From NCBI GenBank assembly GCA_020444475.1, contig JAHLKV010000003.1, positions 62,001 through 126,000 on the forward strand: a stretch of DNA of 64,000 nt, written 5' to 3'. The position numbers and the translations under genes are program-made. The notes beneath the pieces are model-generated. The model saw only the letters and a list, made by a program, of their open reading frames with translations. It had not been told where the DNA came from and did no database searches. This document shows, in pieces, positions 9,045 through 18,786 of this stretch. Within the stretch, counting starts at the first letter, position 1. Every line of letters begins with the position of its first letter. This stretch comes from a bacterium. GTDB taxonomy: Bacteria; Zixibacteria; MSB-5A5; GN15; FEB-12.

Positions 9045-12000
9045 ATGAGAAAGCTGCTTCGGTTACTTGCCCTGGTAACACTTCTGGCGCCGTTCGCGTC
9101 GGCCCAGGAGTATTCGATAACGCTCGATGATCCGACGGGCGTGTCTGCTGAGGGTACCATCGATATCGGGACCACGGTGACGTTCCCGATGCGCTTCAAC
9201 GTCGATGGTTCAATCGGCGGGAGCCGCCTGGCCGGTTTTACCAACGGCTTCCGTGTCTACTCGCCCGACAATTCGGCGCAGTGGAGCAACCTCACCCCTT
9301 ATTTCGACTCGTCATACATCAACAGCTCGACTTACGCCTTTGCCGTCCTGTCGACCTACAATCCGGACGGTCAGGGTGCGGACACGGTCTCCTATTCGGG
9401 AATCGCGTTCGGTACCGGTCTGCCGATTCCGGCCGGTGGTTTCTCTCAGCCGGTGCTGTTCCTCAAAGCAACGATCCCGAACAACACGGCTTTGCACAAC
9501 TCAACGATCTGCCTCGACTCGGTGGCGACCTACCCTCCGTCCAACGCCTGGAAATGGGGTGACGGTCTGATCCCGTCGAACGATATCTTCCCGACCTTCT
9601 CGGGTCCGCACTGCTACACGATCAAAGACCCGAACGCCTCGAGCAACCTGCCGCCGACAATCGGCACGCTGCCGGATACGGCGGTGACCGAAGGCGACCT
9701 GCTTGAGATGACCGTCGAGGCGAGCGATCCCGACGGCACCACGCCGACACTGAGCGCCCCGACTCTCCCGAGTGGTGCTTCCTTCACCGACAACGGTGAC
9801 GGCACCGGCTCCTTCTCGTGGCAGACCGCCGTCGGCGACGCCGGCGTGTATACCGCGATCTTCGAAGCCACCGACGGTGAAGAAACCGTCGCCGATACCG
9901 TACAGATCACAGTCAACGAACTGCCGCCCGCGGTACTCGTTGTCGACCCCGCTTCGTTCGCGTTTAGCGCCACCGAAGGCGACGGCAACCCGCCCACGCA
10001 GAGCCTGGCAATCTCGGAACAAACGGGCCGCGCGGTTGACATCACGCTGACCAAAGCCTACGACTGGCTGACTCTCTCCGCCGCCTCGGGCGCCACTCCG
10101 GCCTCGATCGATGTGAGCGTCGATATCACCGGTCTTGCAGTCGGCACCTACCGCGACACCATCATCGTGAACTCGCCCGACGCCGACGACCCGGTGGCCG
10201 TGCCGGTCGAACTGACCATCGCTGCCGCGCCGCAGTTCATCTTCACACCTGACACCGTGTTTTTCAGCGGCTATGCGGGTGGCCCGCTTCCGCCCTCTCA
10301 GGATGTACAGGTGGCGGTCGAGGGCGACCTGAATGTAACTGCCGACCTGTTTACCGGCGCTGCCTACATCGCGCTTGACCCGACGTCGCTTACAACGCCG
10401 AACGCGGTTACTGTCTCGGTCGATCTGACCACCCTGACCGCCGGCATGTATCTCGACTCGATCCTGGCCTCCGAAGGAGGCATTGAACAGAAGGGCTCCG
10501 AACTCGTCAAAGAAGCGTATATCTATGTGGTGACCGATGTCGGTACCGCGCCTGAGTATGTCTTCGCGCCCGATACCGTTTATCTCACGGCCGAATCCTT
10601 CAGCTCCGTCACGGACATCGATTATATCATGATCTCCGTCAGCGGCGGCCTGAATGTGCTCAGCGAGGTCGCCGGCGCGTCGGCGGGCTACCTGAGCTTC
10701 GACGACTTCACCTTCACGACTCCGACCGAACTGGGGGTCATTCTCGATGCCAGTACCCTGGCCGAAGGCACCTACTTCGACTCCGTGCTCATTCGGGAGT
10801 TCCTGCCGAAGAGCGGCGAGGAAGCGCAGCAGGTTGACGAAGCCTACTTCTATGTCGTGTCCGAGGTGACCTCGGCTCCCATAGAGTATGCACAGGTCCA
10901 GTTCATCCATAACGCCGCCGATCCGGCTCTGTCGACGGTCGACGTGTGGGTAAACGGCGAGCCGTTCCTTGATGACTTCACCTTCCGTCACGCCACGCCG
11001 TTTACCAATGTCCCGGCGGGCGTGAACCTGACGATCGGCTTCTCAGCCTCCGACGACCCGACTATTCTCGCGTCGTACGATGTCATGTTTGACGCTAACG
11101 TCCGCTATGTCGCCATAGCGGCCGGTGTGCTCGACACAAGTCTCTTCGGCCCCAATGTCGAAGGTCGCCCTCTTACTGTCAACGTGTACGCGCTCGCCAA
11201 CGCGCGGGCCGCGGCGATCGACGACTCCACGGTTGAGTTTTCCGCGTTCCACGGCGTGACCGACTTTGCCTCCGTGGCGGTTGAAGCTCGCGGGGTTGCG
11301 ACGCTGGTTGACTCCATAGGATACGGCGAGTTCTCTGATTACGTCGCCGTTCCCCCGGGCAACTACGTTGTGGATCTAACGCCTCCGGGTGCCCCCTTCA
11401 TCGCTATCCGGTCATATCAGGTTGATCTCTCCGGACTCGGCGGCGGTACGGCGATCGTGTTCGCTTCCGGATTCGGCAACCCGGCCAACAATCAGAATGG
11501 TCCTGCCGTTGGCTTGTTTGCAGCCCTGGTCAACGGTACCGTGATCGAGTTCCCGACGTACGAAGAGCCCTGCACCGAGATCATGATCAGTGATACGGTG
11601 TTTGCGTTTGAGGCTCCCGAAGGCGGCATGGCCGACCCGGAATCCCGGACCATGATCGTCATGGGCAGTCCGGCCGGTGACGGCTTCGACTTCACCGTCA
11701 CGACCGATACCAACACGGTCGTCTCTTTCGTCAACGTTCGGACCGGTGACACCGGTGAGACGGTAACGGGCACCATGAACGACTCGATCCTGGTCATCGT
11801 CGATGCTTCCGGCCTGAGTGTCGGGCAGCACGTCTTCGGCGGCATGGTTTCGTCGACCGATGAAAACGTCTGCGACCCGGGCATGGTCGAGTTTACCGTT
11901 CTCGTGGACGTCAACGAAGTGATCATCCCGAGCGACGACACGGTCCGTGTCGCGACCGTCCCGGCCGTGCCGGGTATGCGCGTAACGGTACCGGTCAACT

Positions 12001-14159
12001 TCGTTAACAGCTGCCCGGTCTCGATGATGACCGCCAATCTGTTGTTCAATGCCAATGCCTTGCACATCGATTCGATCTCACTCGACATGTCGCGCGTCGC
12101 CGACGAGATCAATACCTTCGATGTCGACAATGACATGGGCATGATCAGTCTGATGACCGAAGCCGACATGGCCGATATCGCGGTCGGTTCCGGCAACTGG
12201 GTCAACCTCCATGTCACCGTTAAGTGCGAAACACCGGGCGGATTCTATCCGATCTATGTCGGCCTTACGACCGGTACGGAAGTGAACCCGATGTTCGACC
12301 GGAACTGCGGGATGGGCTCGGAGATAGAACAGCCTGAGTTCGTACAGGGTGGCGTGGTGGTAGACACCGCCAACAACTACGTCTGCGGCTATGTCGTCGA
12401 CACCGCCGGCAACGCCATCGAAGGCGCCACGGTCGAACTGTGGGGCACTTTCCCGATCGGCTCGCCGATCGACGATATGCTGTCGACCTCGCTCGGCTCG
12501 TTTGGATTCGGTAACTTCACGACTATTCCGTTCGCTCTCTATGCCTACGCCGACGGGTACTACCCGGCCCTCGCCGAGAACCTGAATTTCGGGGACAAGG
12601 GCATCATGCTCGTACTCACGCCGCTGCCGGAGCTGACTCCGACCTCGATGTGGGTCGACTACTACTGCGACGGCGGCAGTACCTTCCGCGGTGAACCGCT
12701 CCCGATCGGCTCCGTGATCGAAGCCTGGGCGAGCGAAGGCACCCTGCTGGTCGGACGCCAGTTCGTCACCGACCCGGGTTCCTACTCCTTCATGCCGGTC
12801 TACCGCGCCTCCGAGCAGTTTGGCGATGACGGCGCCGTAACCGGTGAGATGATCACCTTTACGGTCAACGGCATGCCGGCGACCCCGGATGCCAACACCG
12901 TGTACCCGGCCGACTACGCTCAGATCGCGCTCTGTCTTGCGGTTGGCGATGTTGTCACGCAGGAATGCACCCTCTCCGAGGGCTGGAACCTGGTCAGCTG
13001 GCATATCGACACCGAGACCGATGATATCGAGACGCTGTTTGGTCCGTACATGGATCACATCGATGTCATCCTCGGCTTCGAGCGCGGCGGTTTGACCTAC
13101 GATCCCGACCTGACCGAGTTCTCCACCCTGTGGATGGCCGATCATCTGAGCGGCTACTGGATTCGCGTCAAGGAAGGCATGGGCTTCACGATGGTGATGG
13201 AAGGCATGGCCGTACCGGTCAGCACGCCGATTCCGGTCACTACCGGCTGGAACCTGGTCAGCTATCTGCCTGAGACGGTTCTGGCGCCCGATGTCGCCCT
13301 GGCTTCGCTCGACGGCATCCTTCTCTGGGCCTATGGATTCGACGGCGGCATCCTGAGCTACTCGCCGACTATGACCGAATTCAACACGCTCGACGAGATG
13401 ATGACCTGCAACGGCTACTGGGTGAAGGTGTCCGGCAACGGCACGCTGGTTTACCCGGGTGGTGCGCCGGTGGCGTTTGCCTCCTCGTACATCCTGCCGA
13501 ATCAGGAAGAACTCGGTGCCCGCAATGCGCAGGCGGTCTCGACCGCGGCCGGCATCAAGCCGACCACGCAGTGGGTCAACCTCTATTCATCCGACGTGAC
13601 TGTCGACGGCAACGTTGTCGCAGCGGGCTCCACTATCGAGGCGTTTACCTCCGACGGCAAGCTGGTCGGTTCGTTTGATGTCCTTCGCAACGGCTCATTC
13701 GGATTCATGCCGGTCTACGGCAAGAGTTCCGAAGCCGAGGTCGGCGTGGAGACGGGTCAGTCATTCTATCTTGAGATCGATGGCGCCCGGATCAACGAAA
13801 CGTTCACCTGGACGGGCAACGGCGACCGAATCGAGATCAGCGCGCTGACCTCGCAGTCGGCCGGCAGCAACACCGTTCCGGACAGCTACGAACTGGCTCA
13901 GAACTATCCGAACCCGTTCAACCCGTCGACCGTGATCAGCTTCTCGATGCCGAGCGCCGGTCACGCCAAAATCGAGGTCTATAACGTCCTCGGTCATCGG
14001 GTTACGACGCTGTTTGACGGTCAGGCCGGCTCCGGCACCACCGAGGTGGTCTGGAACGGTCGTAATGAGCGTGGCGAAACGGTCTCGTCCGGGGTATACT
14101 TCTACCGCCTGACGACCGATAGCTATACTGATACCAAGAAGATGATGCTTCTGAAATAA
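9045..14159 (+). CDS. Giant secreted multidomain protein with C-terminal sorting domain
   Basis: 1704 residues. Signal peptide 1-21 (LLRLLALVTLLAPFASA). Then, approximately: unknown N-domain (22-200), cadherin/Ig-like repeat (205-292, PPTIGTLPDTAVTEGD), three BACON-like beta domains (293-605), a DUF4397-like domain (610-835, QVQFIHNAADPALSTVDVWV), another BACON-like region (842-960), a cohesin-like beta region (963-1100), a carboxypeptidase-regulatory-like fold (1109-1190, VCGYVVDTAGNAIEGATVEL), two SEGWNLVS-type modules (1311 and 1399), two copies of a GSYSFMPVY-type module (1202 and 1507), and a terminal sorting domain (1613-1704, PNPFNPSTVISF ... KKMMLLK). Probably exported and surface-attached or released by a type IX-like route, but no such machinery is in the window. 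Function unknown. SD AGGAG is 8 nt before ATG. Confidence 0.85.
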   Translation: MRKLLRLLALVTLLAPFASAQEYSITLDDPTGVSAEGTIDIGTTVTFPMRFNVDGSIGGSRLAGFTNGFRVYSPDNSAQWSNLTPYFDSSYINSSTYAFAVLSTYNPDGQGADTVSYSGIAFGTGLPIPAGGFSQPVLFLKATIPNNTALHNSTICLDSVATYPPSNAWKWGDGLIPSNDIFPTFSGPHCYTIKDPNASSNLPPTIGTLPDTAVTEGDLLEMTVEASDPDGTTPTLSAPTLPSGASFTDNGDGTGSFSWQTAVGDAGVYTAIFEATDGEETVADTVQITVNELPPAVLVVDPASFAFSATEGDGNPPTQSLAISEQTGRAVDITLTKAYDWLTLSAASGATPASIDVSVDITGLAVGTYRDTIIVNSPDADDPVAVPVELTIAAAPQFIFTPDTVFFSGYAGGPLPPSQDVQVAVEGDLNVTADLFTGAAYIALDPTSLTTPNAVTVSVDLTTLTAGMYLDSILASEGGIEQKGSELVKEAYIYVVTDVGTAPEYVFAPDTVYLTAESFSSVTDIDYIMISVSGGLNVLSEVAGASAGYLSFDDFTFTTPTELGVILDASTLAEGTYFDSVLIREFLPKSGEEAQQVDEAYFYVVSEVTSAPIEYAQVQFIHNAADPALSTVDVWVNGEPFLDDFTFRHATPFTNVPAGVNLTIGFSASDDPTILASYDVMFDANVRYVAIAAGVLDTSLFGPNVEGRPLTVNVYALANARAAAIDDSTVEFSAFHGVTDFASVAVEARGVATLVDSIGYGEFSDYVAVPPGNYVVDLTPPGAPFIAIRSYQVDLSGLGGGTAIVFASGFGNPANNQNGPAVGLFAALVNGTVIEFPTYEEPCTEIMISDTVFAFEAPEGGMADPESRTMIVMGSPAGDGFDFTVTTDTNTVVSFVNVRTGDTGETVTGTMNDSILVIVDASGLSVGQHVFGGMVSSTDENVCDPGMVEFTVLVDVNEVIIPSDDTVRVATVPAVPGMRVTVPVNFVNSCPVSMMTANLLFNANALHIDSISLDMSRVADEINTFDVDNDMGMISLMTEADMADIAVGSGNWVNLHVTVKCETPGGFYPIYVGLTTGTEVNPMFDRNCGMGSEIEQPEFVQGGVVVDTANNYVCGYVVDTAGNAIEGATVELWGTFPIGSPIDDMLSTSLGSFGFGNFTTIPFALYAYADGYYPALAENLNFGDKGIMLVLTPLPELTPTSMWVDYYCDGGSTFRGEPLPIGSVIEAWASEGTLLVGRQFVTDPGSYSFMPVYRASEQFGDDGAVTGEMITFTVNGMPATPDANTVYPADYAQIALCLAVGDVVTQECTLSEGWNLVSWHIDTETDDIETLFGPYMDHIDVILGFERGGLTYDPDLTEFSTLWMADHLSGYWIRVKEGMGFTMVMEGMAVPVSTPIPVTTGWNLVSYLPETVLAPDVALASLDGILLWAYGFDGGILSYSPTMTEFNTLDEMMTCNGYWVKVSGNGTLVYPGGAPVAFASSYILPNQEELGARNAQAVSTAAGIKPTTQWVNLYSSDVTVDGNVVAAGSTIEAFTSDGKLVGSFDVLRNGSFGFMPVYGKSSEAEVGVETGQSFYLEIDGARINETFTWTGNGDRIEISALTSQSAGSNTVPDSYELAQNYPNPFNPSTVISFSMPSAGHAKIEVYNVLGHRVTTLFDGQAGSGTTEVVWNGRNERGETVSSGVYFYRLTTDSYTDTKKMMLLK

Positions 14160-14169
14160 AACGAGAGAA

Positions 14170-14198
14170 TCCGGCCGGGAGCCTGTCTCCCGGCCGGA
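14170..14198 (+). terminator. Perfect 12-bp intergenic hairpin between the two secreted-protein genes
   Basis: Left arm 14170-14181 (TCCGGCCGGGAG) pairs exactly with 14187-14198; 5-nt loop. No T tract follows, so it may be a processing or attenuation hairpin rather than a full terminator. Confidence 0.6.
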
Positions 14199-14217
14199 CT
14201 ATCCTGGTGGTGATACG

Positions 14218-15237
14218 GTGAAATATTTGTTAGCAAAAACGTTCCTGGTCGGGCTGATCCTGCTGGCGGCAACGGCTGCGCAGGCGCAGATTGTCGGGAC
14301 ACCGTTTTTCAACGACTTCTACAGCAGCAACACGACCTACAACGGCAATCCCGTTCCGGTCGGTTCGGTGATCGATGCCTACGACCCCGACGGCATTCAC
14401 TGCGGGCAGTTCATTGTCCATACGGCCGGCAGCTATGGCTTCCTGCCCGTCTACGGCGATGACTCCGGAACGCCCGGTGTCGATGAAGGCGCTGAAGCGG
14501 GCGACCTGATCTCCTTCAAGATCAACGGCCGCGATGCGGTTGCAACCGGCGACGTCTCCTGGACCAACCAGGCACAGGACGAGGTCGACCTTGACGTCGC
14601 CTCCGCGGTCATCGCGCTGACGGCAGTCGATATGCCGCTCGATGCCGCCGGTCGGTTCGCCGATACGGTCCGCTTCCAGATCGGCATTCGCAACGACGGC
14701 GACGGTCTCGACTTCTACGGCGTCACGGCCTCAACCGACATGTCTCTCTGGAACACGATCATCCCGGACTCCAACTTCTACAACGGCGTCGGCGAAACGA
14801 CCTGGGTCTATTTCGATGTCGATATGGACTGGGCCGATACTCCCGATGACTCGGTTGGGTTGGTCTCGTTTGAAGTCTTCTCGAAGATCGACACGACGCA
14901 GCGCGTTGTCGGAACGGTCAATCTGATTCTGTCGGTGACCGATGTCAACGACGGTAACCAGACGATCCTCCCCAACGGCTTTGCCCTCTTCCAGAACTAC
15001 CCGAATCCGTTCAACCCGACCACGACCATAGCGTTCTCGCTGCCGTCGAAGTCGGAGGTCCGTCTCGAAGTGTTCAACACGCTTGGGCAGCGGATCGAGA
15101 ATCGGAATCTGGGGGTACTCGCTGCCGGTGACTATACCGAAGAATTCAATGCTGAACGGCTGTCCAGCGGCGTCTACTTCTATCGCGTGGTTACCGAAAA
15201 TGCGGCCGTCGGCAGGAAGATGCTGCTGCTGAAATAA
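14218..15237 (+). CDS. Secreted protein with C-terminal sorting domain, paralogous module to upstream giant protein
   Basis: 339 residues starting at GTG 14218 with GGTGGT upstream. Signal peptide 1-24 (LVGLILLAATAAQAQ). Residues 30-85 (PVGSVIDAYDPDGIHCG ... GSYGFLPVYGDD) match a module found twice in the upstream giant protein (GSYSFMPVY and GSFGFMPVY copies). The middle (about 110-250) is a beta-rich region of unknown fold. Residues 260-339 form the sorting domain (NYPNPFNPTTTIAFSLP ... SGVYFYRV ... KMLLLK). Spacing of 58 bp and the hairpin in between suggest co-transcription. Function unknown; probably acts with its neighbour at the cell surface. Confidence 0.8.
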   Translation: MKYLLAKTFLVGLILLAATAAQAQIVGTPFFNDFYSSNTTYNGNPVPVGSVIDAYDPDGIHCGQFIVHTAGSYGFLPVYGDDSGTPGVDEGAEAGDLISFKINGRDAVATGDVSWTNQAQDEVDLDVASAVIALTAVDMPLDAAGRFADTVRFQIGIRNDGDGLDFYGVTASTDMSLWNTIIPDSNFYNGVGETTWVYFDVDMDWADTPDDSVGLVSFEVFSKIDTTQRVVGTVNLILSVTDVNDGNQTILPNGFALFQNYPNPFNPTTTIAFSLPSKSEVRLEVFNTLGQRIENRNLGVLAAGDYTEEFNAERLSSGVYFYRVVTENAAVGRKMLLLK

Positions 15238-15273
15238 TCGTCTCCTCTTCCCTTCTCATATAGACCAGAAAGG

Positions 15274-15300
15274 GCCCCGGTTTCCCGACCGGGGCTTTTT
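15274..15300 (+). terminator. Rho-independent terminator
   Basis: GCCCCGG at 15274-15280 pairs with CCGGGGC at 15289-15295, followed by TTTTT. Ends the secreted-protein pair. Confidence 0.85.
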
Positions 15301-15414
15301 CCTGAGCGGGAAGTTGTACCGGGGTGATCCAATATAAAACTTGCTCCTCCTGCGACCGATGGATATAATCGGAGGCAGGGATCAATCAGTACGAACTCCA
15401 GCAAGGAATCGCCA

Positions 15415-16422
15415 GTGGCTCTTAGCCTTCAGGTTGCAGGAAAAACCGATCGCGGTCTGGTCCGCCAGGGCAACGAAGACTCGCTGTCTGTCAATAAACG
15501 AAGCAATGTCTATGCGGTCTGCGACGGCATGGGCGGACATCAAGCCGGCGAAGTGGCTTCGCGACTGGCGGTCGAAACGATCGAGTCCGCGTTTAACGAC
15601 TTCTCCCGTGACCTGATGAGCGACCCGGGCCTGGCGCTCGGACGAACCCTCCCGGCCCAGGCCGAACTGCTGGTCAAAGCTATCCGCCTGGCCAACCGGG
15701 CCATCCACAACGCCGCCCGCACCGACACCGGCAAAGCCGGGATGGGGACGACCGTCGTTGCGACTGCGTTCGAGGCCGATATCGTCTCAATCGCCCACGT
15801 CGGTGACAGCCGATGCTACAAGCTGCTTCCCGACCGCCTGGAGCCGCTCACCGAGGATCACTCCTGGGTCGCGGAAATCCAGCACAGCCAGAAGCTCTCC
15901 AAAGAGGAAGCCGACAACCTGGTCGGCAAGAATATCATCACCCGCGCCCTCGGCGTAAAAGAGCTGGTCGAGGTTGACCTGTCGATCCTGAAAGTGCAGC
16001 CGGGGGATACGTTTATCCTCTGCTCCGACGGTCTCTGCGGCTACGCCGACGACGAAGAGATTTTCAGCGTCGCCAATGCCGCCCGCGATGATATTCAGCA
16101 GATCACCGGCGATCTCGTCCAGATGGCCAACGATCGGGGCGGCATGGACAATGTCACGGTGATTACGATTCGCGTGGTCGAAGCCGAGGATTCTCCCCTG
16201 CCGGATCTCGAGAAGATCACGCTGCCGGGGGAATCGGCGAATCTGCTCTCTCACGAAGATGACTGGCTGAAGAAGCTCGAACAGGCTAAAAAAAAAATCC
16301 CGGCTGAGTCTCCGCCGGCAGGCGGCCCCGAGAACAAGGCTAACCCGCTGTTGCTGATCGGCATCTTCGCCGTGTTTGTCATTATCGCAGCGGCTATTAT
16401 CTACCTGACCCAGCAGCCCTGA
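15415..16422 (+). CDS. PP2C-type serine/threonine protein phosphatase with C-terminal membrane anchor
   Basis: Metal-dependent phosphatase of the Stp/PrpC type. Motifs: GLVRQGNEDS (residues 14-23), CDGMGGHQAGEVAS (metal site), MGTTVV, HVGDSRCY, DHSW, ITRALG, CSDGLCGYADDEEI and DNVTVI, all in order. After about residue 245 a Lys/Pro-rich linker leads to a single C-terminal helix (LLLIGIFAVFVIIAAAIIYL), so the catalytic domain should be cytoplasmic and tethered. Start is GTG at 15415 with AAGGA upstream. No partner Hanks-type kinase lies in this window. Confidence 0.92.
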   Translation: MALSLQVAGKTDRGLVRQGNEDSLSVNKRSNVYAVCDGMGGHQAGEVASRLAVETIESAFNDFSRDLMSDPGLALGRTLPAQAELLVKAIRLANRAIHNAARTDTGKAGMGTTVVATAFEADIVSIAHVGDSRCYKLLPDRLEPLTEDHSWVAEIQHSQKLSKEEADNLVGKNIITRALGVKELVEVDLSILKVQPGDTFILCSDGLCGYADDEEIFSVANAARDDIQQITGDLVQMANDRGGMDNVTVITIRVVEAEDSPLPDLEKITLPGESANLLSHEDDWLKKLEQAKKKIPAESPPAGGPENKANPLLLIGIFAVFVIIAAAIIYLTQQP

Positions 16423-16437
16423 GCCGGCCAAAAGGGG

Positions 16438-16467
16438 TTGACAAAAGAGACTCCGGGGTCGTATTAT
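16438..16467 (+). promoter_or_regulatory. Promoter of tRNA-Arg
   Basis: TTGACA, 18-nt spacer, TATTAT; predicted start about 16474, some 18 nt before the tRNA. Strong match. Confidence 0.75.
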
Positions 16468-16491
16468 TAGGGCCTCGAAAAAACAGAGAAT

Positions 16492-16565
<74 letters not shown>

Positions 16566-16654
16566 TTTTTTAGTGGCTGATCCTCCTCCCCTTTCACTTC
16601 CTTGATCTCCAGCTAACGGTCCGTCTCCGACCCGTCATTGAGAGGTGGGATTCC

Positions 16655-17080
16655 ATGAACGACGATTTCATCCGCGACCTCAACCTGGAGCTCATCCAGG
16701 ATGATGATATCGGCGATTTCTGGGGGGGTGACGACGTGCAGGGGGAGCATCATTTCGAGGTGTTCATCACTGCCGACGAGGATGGCCCCAGCCCCCGCCA
16801 GATTGAGCATTATCGGAATATGGTCAGCGCCTTCGACCGCATTCTCACCGAGTCCACCTCGGCCCTCCAGCAAAAGCTCCGAGAATCTATCGATCCCCAG
16901 CACGCCAGGTACCGCGACCTCCCGATTCAAATAATCTTCGTGTCCGTGCTCAAAGACGACGACGAGAGTGATATCGAGCTGACGTGCGAGATCGAGCGGA
17001 AAGCTTTCCTTTTCAAGAAGCGCCTGAGCGCCGTGGTCTGCCTGAAAGACAACCGCCTCACCGAGACTATCCTGAACTGA
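16655..17080 (+). CDS. Conserved-looking hypothetical protein, acidic, 141 aa
   Basis: Not recognised with confidence. The protein is acidic and soluble with no signal peptide or membrane helix. It has an alpha/beta pattern: FWGGDDVQGEHHFEVFITAD near the start, an amphipathic helix (IEHYRNMVSAFDRILTEST), then LPIQIIFVSVLKDDDESDIELTCEI and a closing beta-rich part. The layout recalls small DUF proteins with a Trp-rich strand followed by a helix, but no family is claimed. AGAGGTGGGATTCC precedes the ATG, supporting translation. Confidence 0.6.
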   Translation: MNDDFIRDLNLELIQDDDIGDFWGGDDVQGEHHFEVFITADEDGPSPRQIEHYRNMVSAFDRILTESTSALQQKLRESIDPQHARYRDLPIQIIFVSVLKDDDESDIELTCEIERKAFLFKKRLSAVVCLKDNRLTETILN

Positions 17081-17183
17081 TATCCGCCCCCCGCCGATAC
17101 GCCCACTCCCCGCTTTCCCTTGCGTAATTTCGCCTGGCCTGCTATCGTATAGACATCACACACACGCGCTGAAGGAGGGATTT

Positions 17184-17468
17184 ATGGCGACCTTTATCAT
17201 GGCCATGACAATCAATCCGAACGCCAAGAAAGCACATCCCAACCTGTCGTTCACCGTCTCCGAGACTCTTGACGTTTTCAAGAAACACAACGTCCGCGTC
17301 AACAATCTGTACGCCACCCTGGGAAGGTATGACTACCTCGCCGTATTCGATGCTCCCGACCAGAGCCTCGCCTTCCGACTGGCCTCGGAGATCAACAACT
17401 CCGGCATTCTCGAAACCGAGACCTGGCCGGTGATCCCTTACGAAGACTTCTCGCAGATCATCGGCTAG
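17184..17468 (+). CDS. GYD domain protein
   Basis: A 94-residue ferredoxin-like small protein. The family signature G-R-Y-D-Y-L-A-V-F-D is intact at residues 48-57, with an upstream MTINPNAKK strand and a downstream helix LAFRLASEIN. GYD proteins have no established biochemical role; they resemble dimeric alpha/beta-barrel proteins. GAAGGAGGGA lies just before the ATG. It stands alone between the acidic hypothetical protein and a repeat-bearing intergenic stretch. Confidence 0.75.
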   Translation: MATFIMAMTINPNAKKAHPNLSFTVSETLDVFKKHNVRVNNLYATLGRYDYLAVFDAPDQSLAFRLASEINNSGILETETWPVIPYEDFSQIIG

Positions 17469-17495
17469 TCGACGAAGAGCGTGCTGTCAGGCACA

Positions 17496-17662
17496 GTAGG
17501 TCCGAACCCCTGCGGTTCGGACTTTGGGAACTGATCCGTCGGATGCTCCCCACCCGCCAGTCGATGTTCCGTCGGATGCTTCTCGCCGAAGGCGAGTACA
17601 TCCGACGGGTCCAGGCAGGCGTCACATGTCAACCGCCTCCAGCGGTCAGCATGCGACGCAAC
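17496..17662. repeat. Intergenic palindromic repeat mosaic (isolated copy)
   Basis: Contains GTCCGAACC/GGTTCGGAC (17500-17522), a nested hairpin CCGTCGGATG...CATCCGACGG with inner CTCGCC/GGCGAG (about 17570-17618), and at 17619-17662 the reverse complement of the 45-nt GTTGCGTCACATG... element seen five more times between 41 and 58 kb. No coding content seen in 17469-17741. Confidence 0.7.
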
Positions 17663-17741
17663 ATCCCTGGCACTATTGATCTCCCCGGCTTCACTACTTA
17701 TATTGGACAAACGACTACACGTTATGCTCGGCGAGGACATC

Positions 17742-18101
17742 ATGGCCAAAATAGCAATCATCGGCTGCCACCGCGTACAGGACCAGCTCTGTATCGCCTG
17801 CTCCAAGTGTCTCAAGGCAATCGCCAAACGCGAGGGGGAGTTCGCCCGCTACAAAGACGACGAGGTCGAACTGATGGCCCTTGGCGACTGCGGCGACTGC
17901 CCGGGACTGTTCATGCCGAAAGTCACGCTTGTCAACGAAATCACCCACATGATCGACCGCGACTTCGACATCATCCACCTCGGCACCTGCGTCGTCAAAG
18001 CCAAAAAGACCGGTCAATGCCCGCTTGATTTCGAGCAACTGGCAGCACTTGTCAAAGAGAAGATGGGCAAGGAACTGGTGGTCGGCACCCACGACTATTG
18101 A
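17742..18101 (+). CDS. CGGC domain-containing protein
   Basis: A 119-residue protein with an N-terminal Rossmann-like strand (MAKIAIIGCHRVQDQLCIAC), a CxxC-type pair early, and the LGDCGDCPGLFMPKV segment that matches the CGGC family, followed by IIHLGTCVVKAKKTGQCP with further conserved cysteines. The Cys pattern suggests metal or Fe-S binding; the function is unknown. ATG at 17742 is chosen because GCGAGGA precedes it and homologous proteins begin with this strand; upstream in-frame starts would extend into repeat DNA. Confidence 0.75.
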   Translation: MAKIAIIGCHRVQDQLCIACSKCLKAIAKREGEFARYKDDEVELMALGDCGDCPGLFMPKVTLVNEITHMIDRDFDIIHLGTCVVKAKKTGQCPLDFEQLAALVKEKMGKELVVGTHDY

Positions 18102-18193
18102 TCGACCACGCCGCAGGCCGAGTTTTTGTTGATCGGTGCCCCTGCCTGCCTTCCTTTGTACGGGAACACTGAACCGCGAGAGGAGCACACTCG

Positions 18194-18772
18194 GTGCGCA
18201 CGATATCGGTCGACGAACTCTGGGCCTGGGGGATCATTCTCACCACCGTGCTGGTGCTGGTCCTGATAACCGGCTCCACCCGCCGCCTCCGGCAGGAGTG
18301 GGACCGGCAGCAGGAAATCACCTCCCGGCGCTTCAAACACCTCTGGAATCCGCTCGCGGGCGATTCCCACTGGGGATCGGTCCGACCGCCGCTCGCGCTC
18401 CCCATCGCCTTTCTCGTCCTCGCCGCGGTCTGCTTCCGGCTGTTCTTCAATCCTCTCTGGGGATGCCTGTTCGCGATCTGGGGGAGCGTTATAGCACTGG
18501 CCGTCTGGCTTGACCGCGTCAATCGCAGACGCGCCCATCAGAAAAGCGAAGAACCTCCCGACATGGTCACACGCTGGATCCGTGTCGCAATCGTCTTCAT
18601 CGCCTCGCTCGCAATCCTGCTCTTCCTGCACGAGTTGATGGGAGTGACCATGCTGATTCTGAGTGCGGCCCTGGCGGCACTCACGTTCCGCGACCACCGC
18701 AAACTCATCGAAGAAGAAGCCCGGCGTCAGCAGGAAAACCGGGCCGTAATCCGCGACGCCGGCCGCATGTAG
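18194..18772 (+). CDS. Hypothetical membrane protein, four predicted helices
   Basis: 192 residues. Hydrophobic segments at about 12-30, 65-85, 88-105 and 128-160, with basic loops (RRLRQEWDRQQ, DRVNRRRAHQK) and a C-terminal helical basic-acidic tail (HRKLIEEEARRQQENR). No family recognised. GTG start at 18194 with GAGAGGAG upstream. Convergent with corA, whose end lies 14 bp away, so the two transcripts overlap at their 3' ends. Confidence 0.55.
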   Translation: MRTISVDELWAWGIILTTVLVLVLITGSTRRLRQEWDRQQEITSRRFKHLWNPLAGDSHWGSVRPPLALPIAFLVLAAVCFRLFFNPLWGCLFAIWGSVIALAVWLDRVNRRRAHQKSEEPPDMVTRWIRVAIVFIASLAILLFLHELMGVTMLILSAALAALTFRDHRKLIEEEARRQQENRAVIRDAGRM

Positions 18773-18786
18773 CGTCTCATCCGGCC

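Noticed and set aside
9501..10991. 496-codon minus-strand open frame, and others opposite the giant secreted gene
   Set aside because: Antisense of a gene with signal peptide and recognisable domains; composition of these frames is Arg/Asp/His-rich, as expected for shadows in GC-rich DNA.
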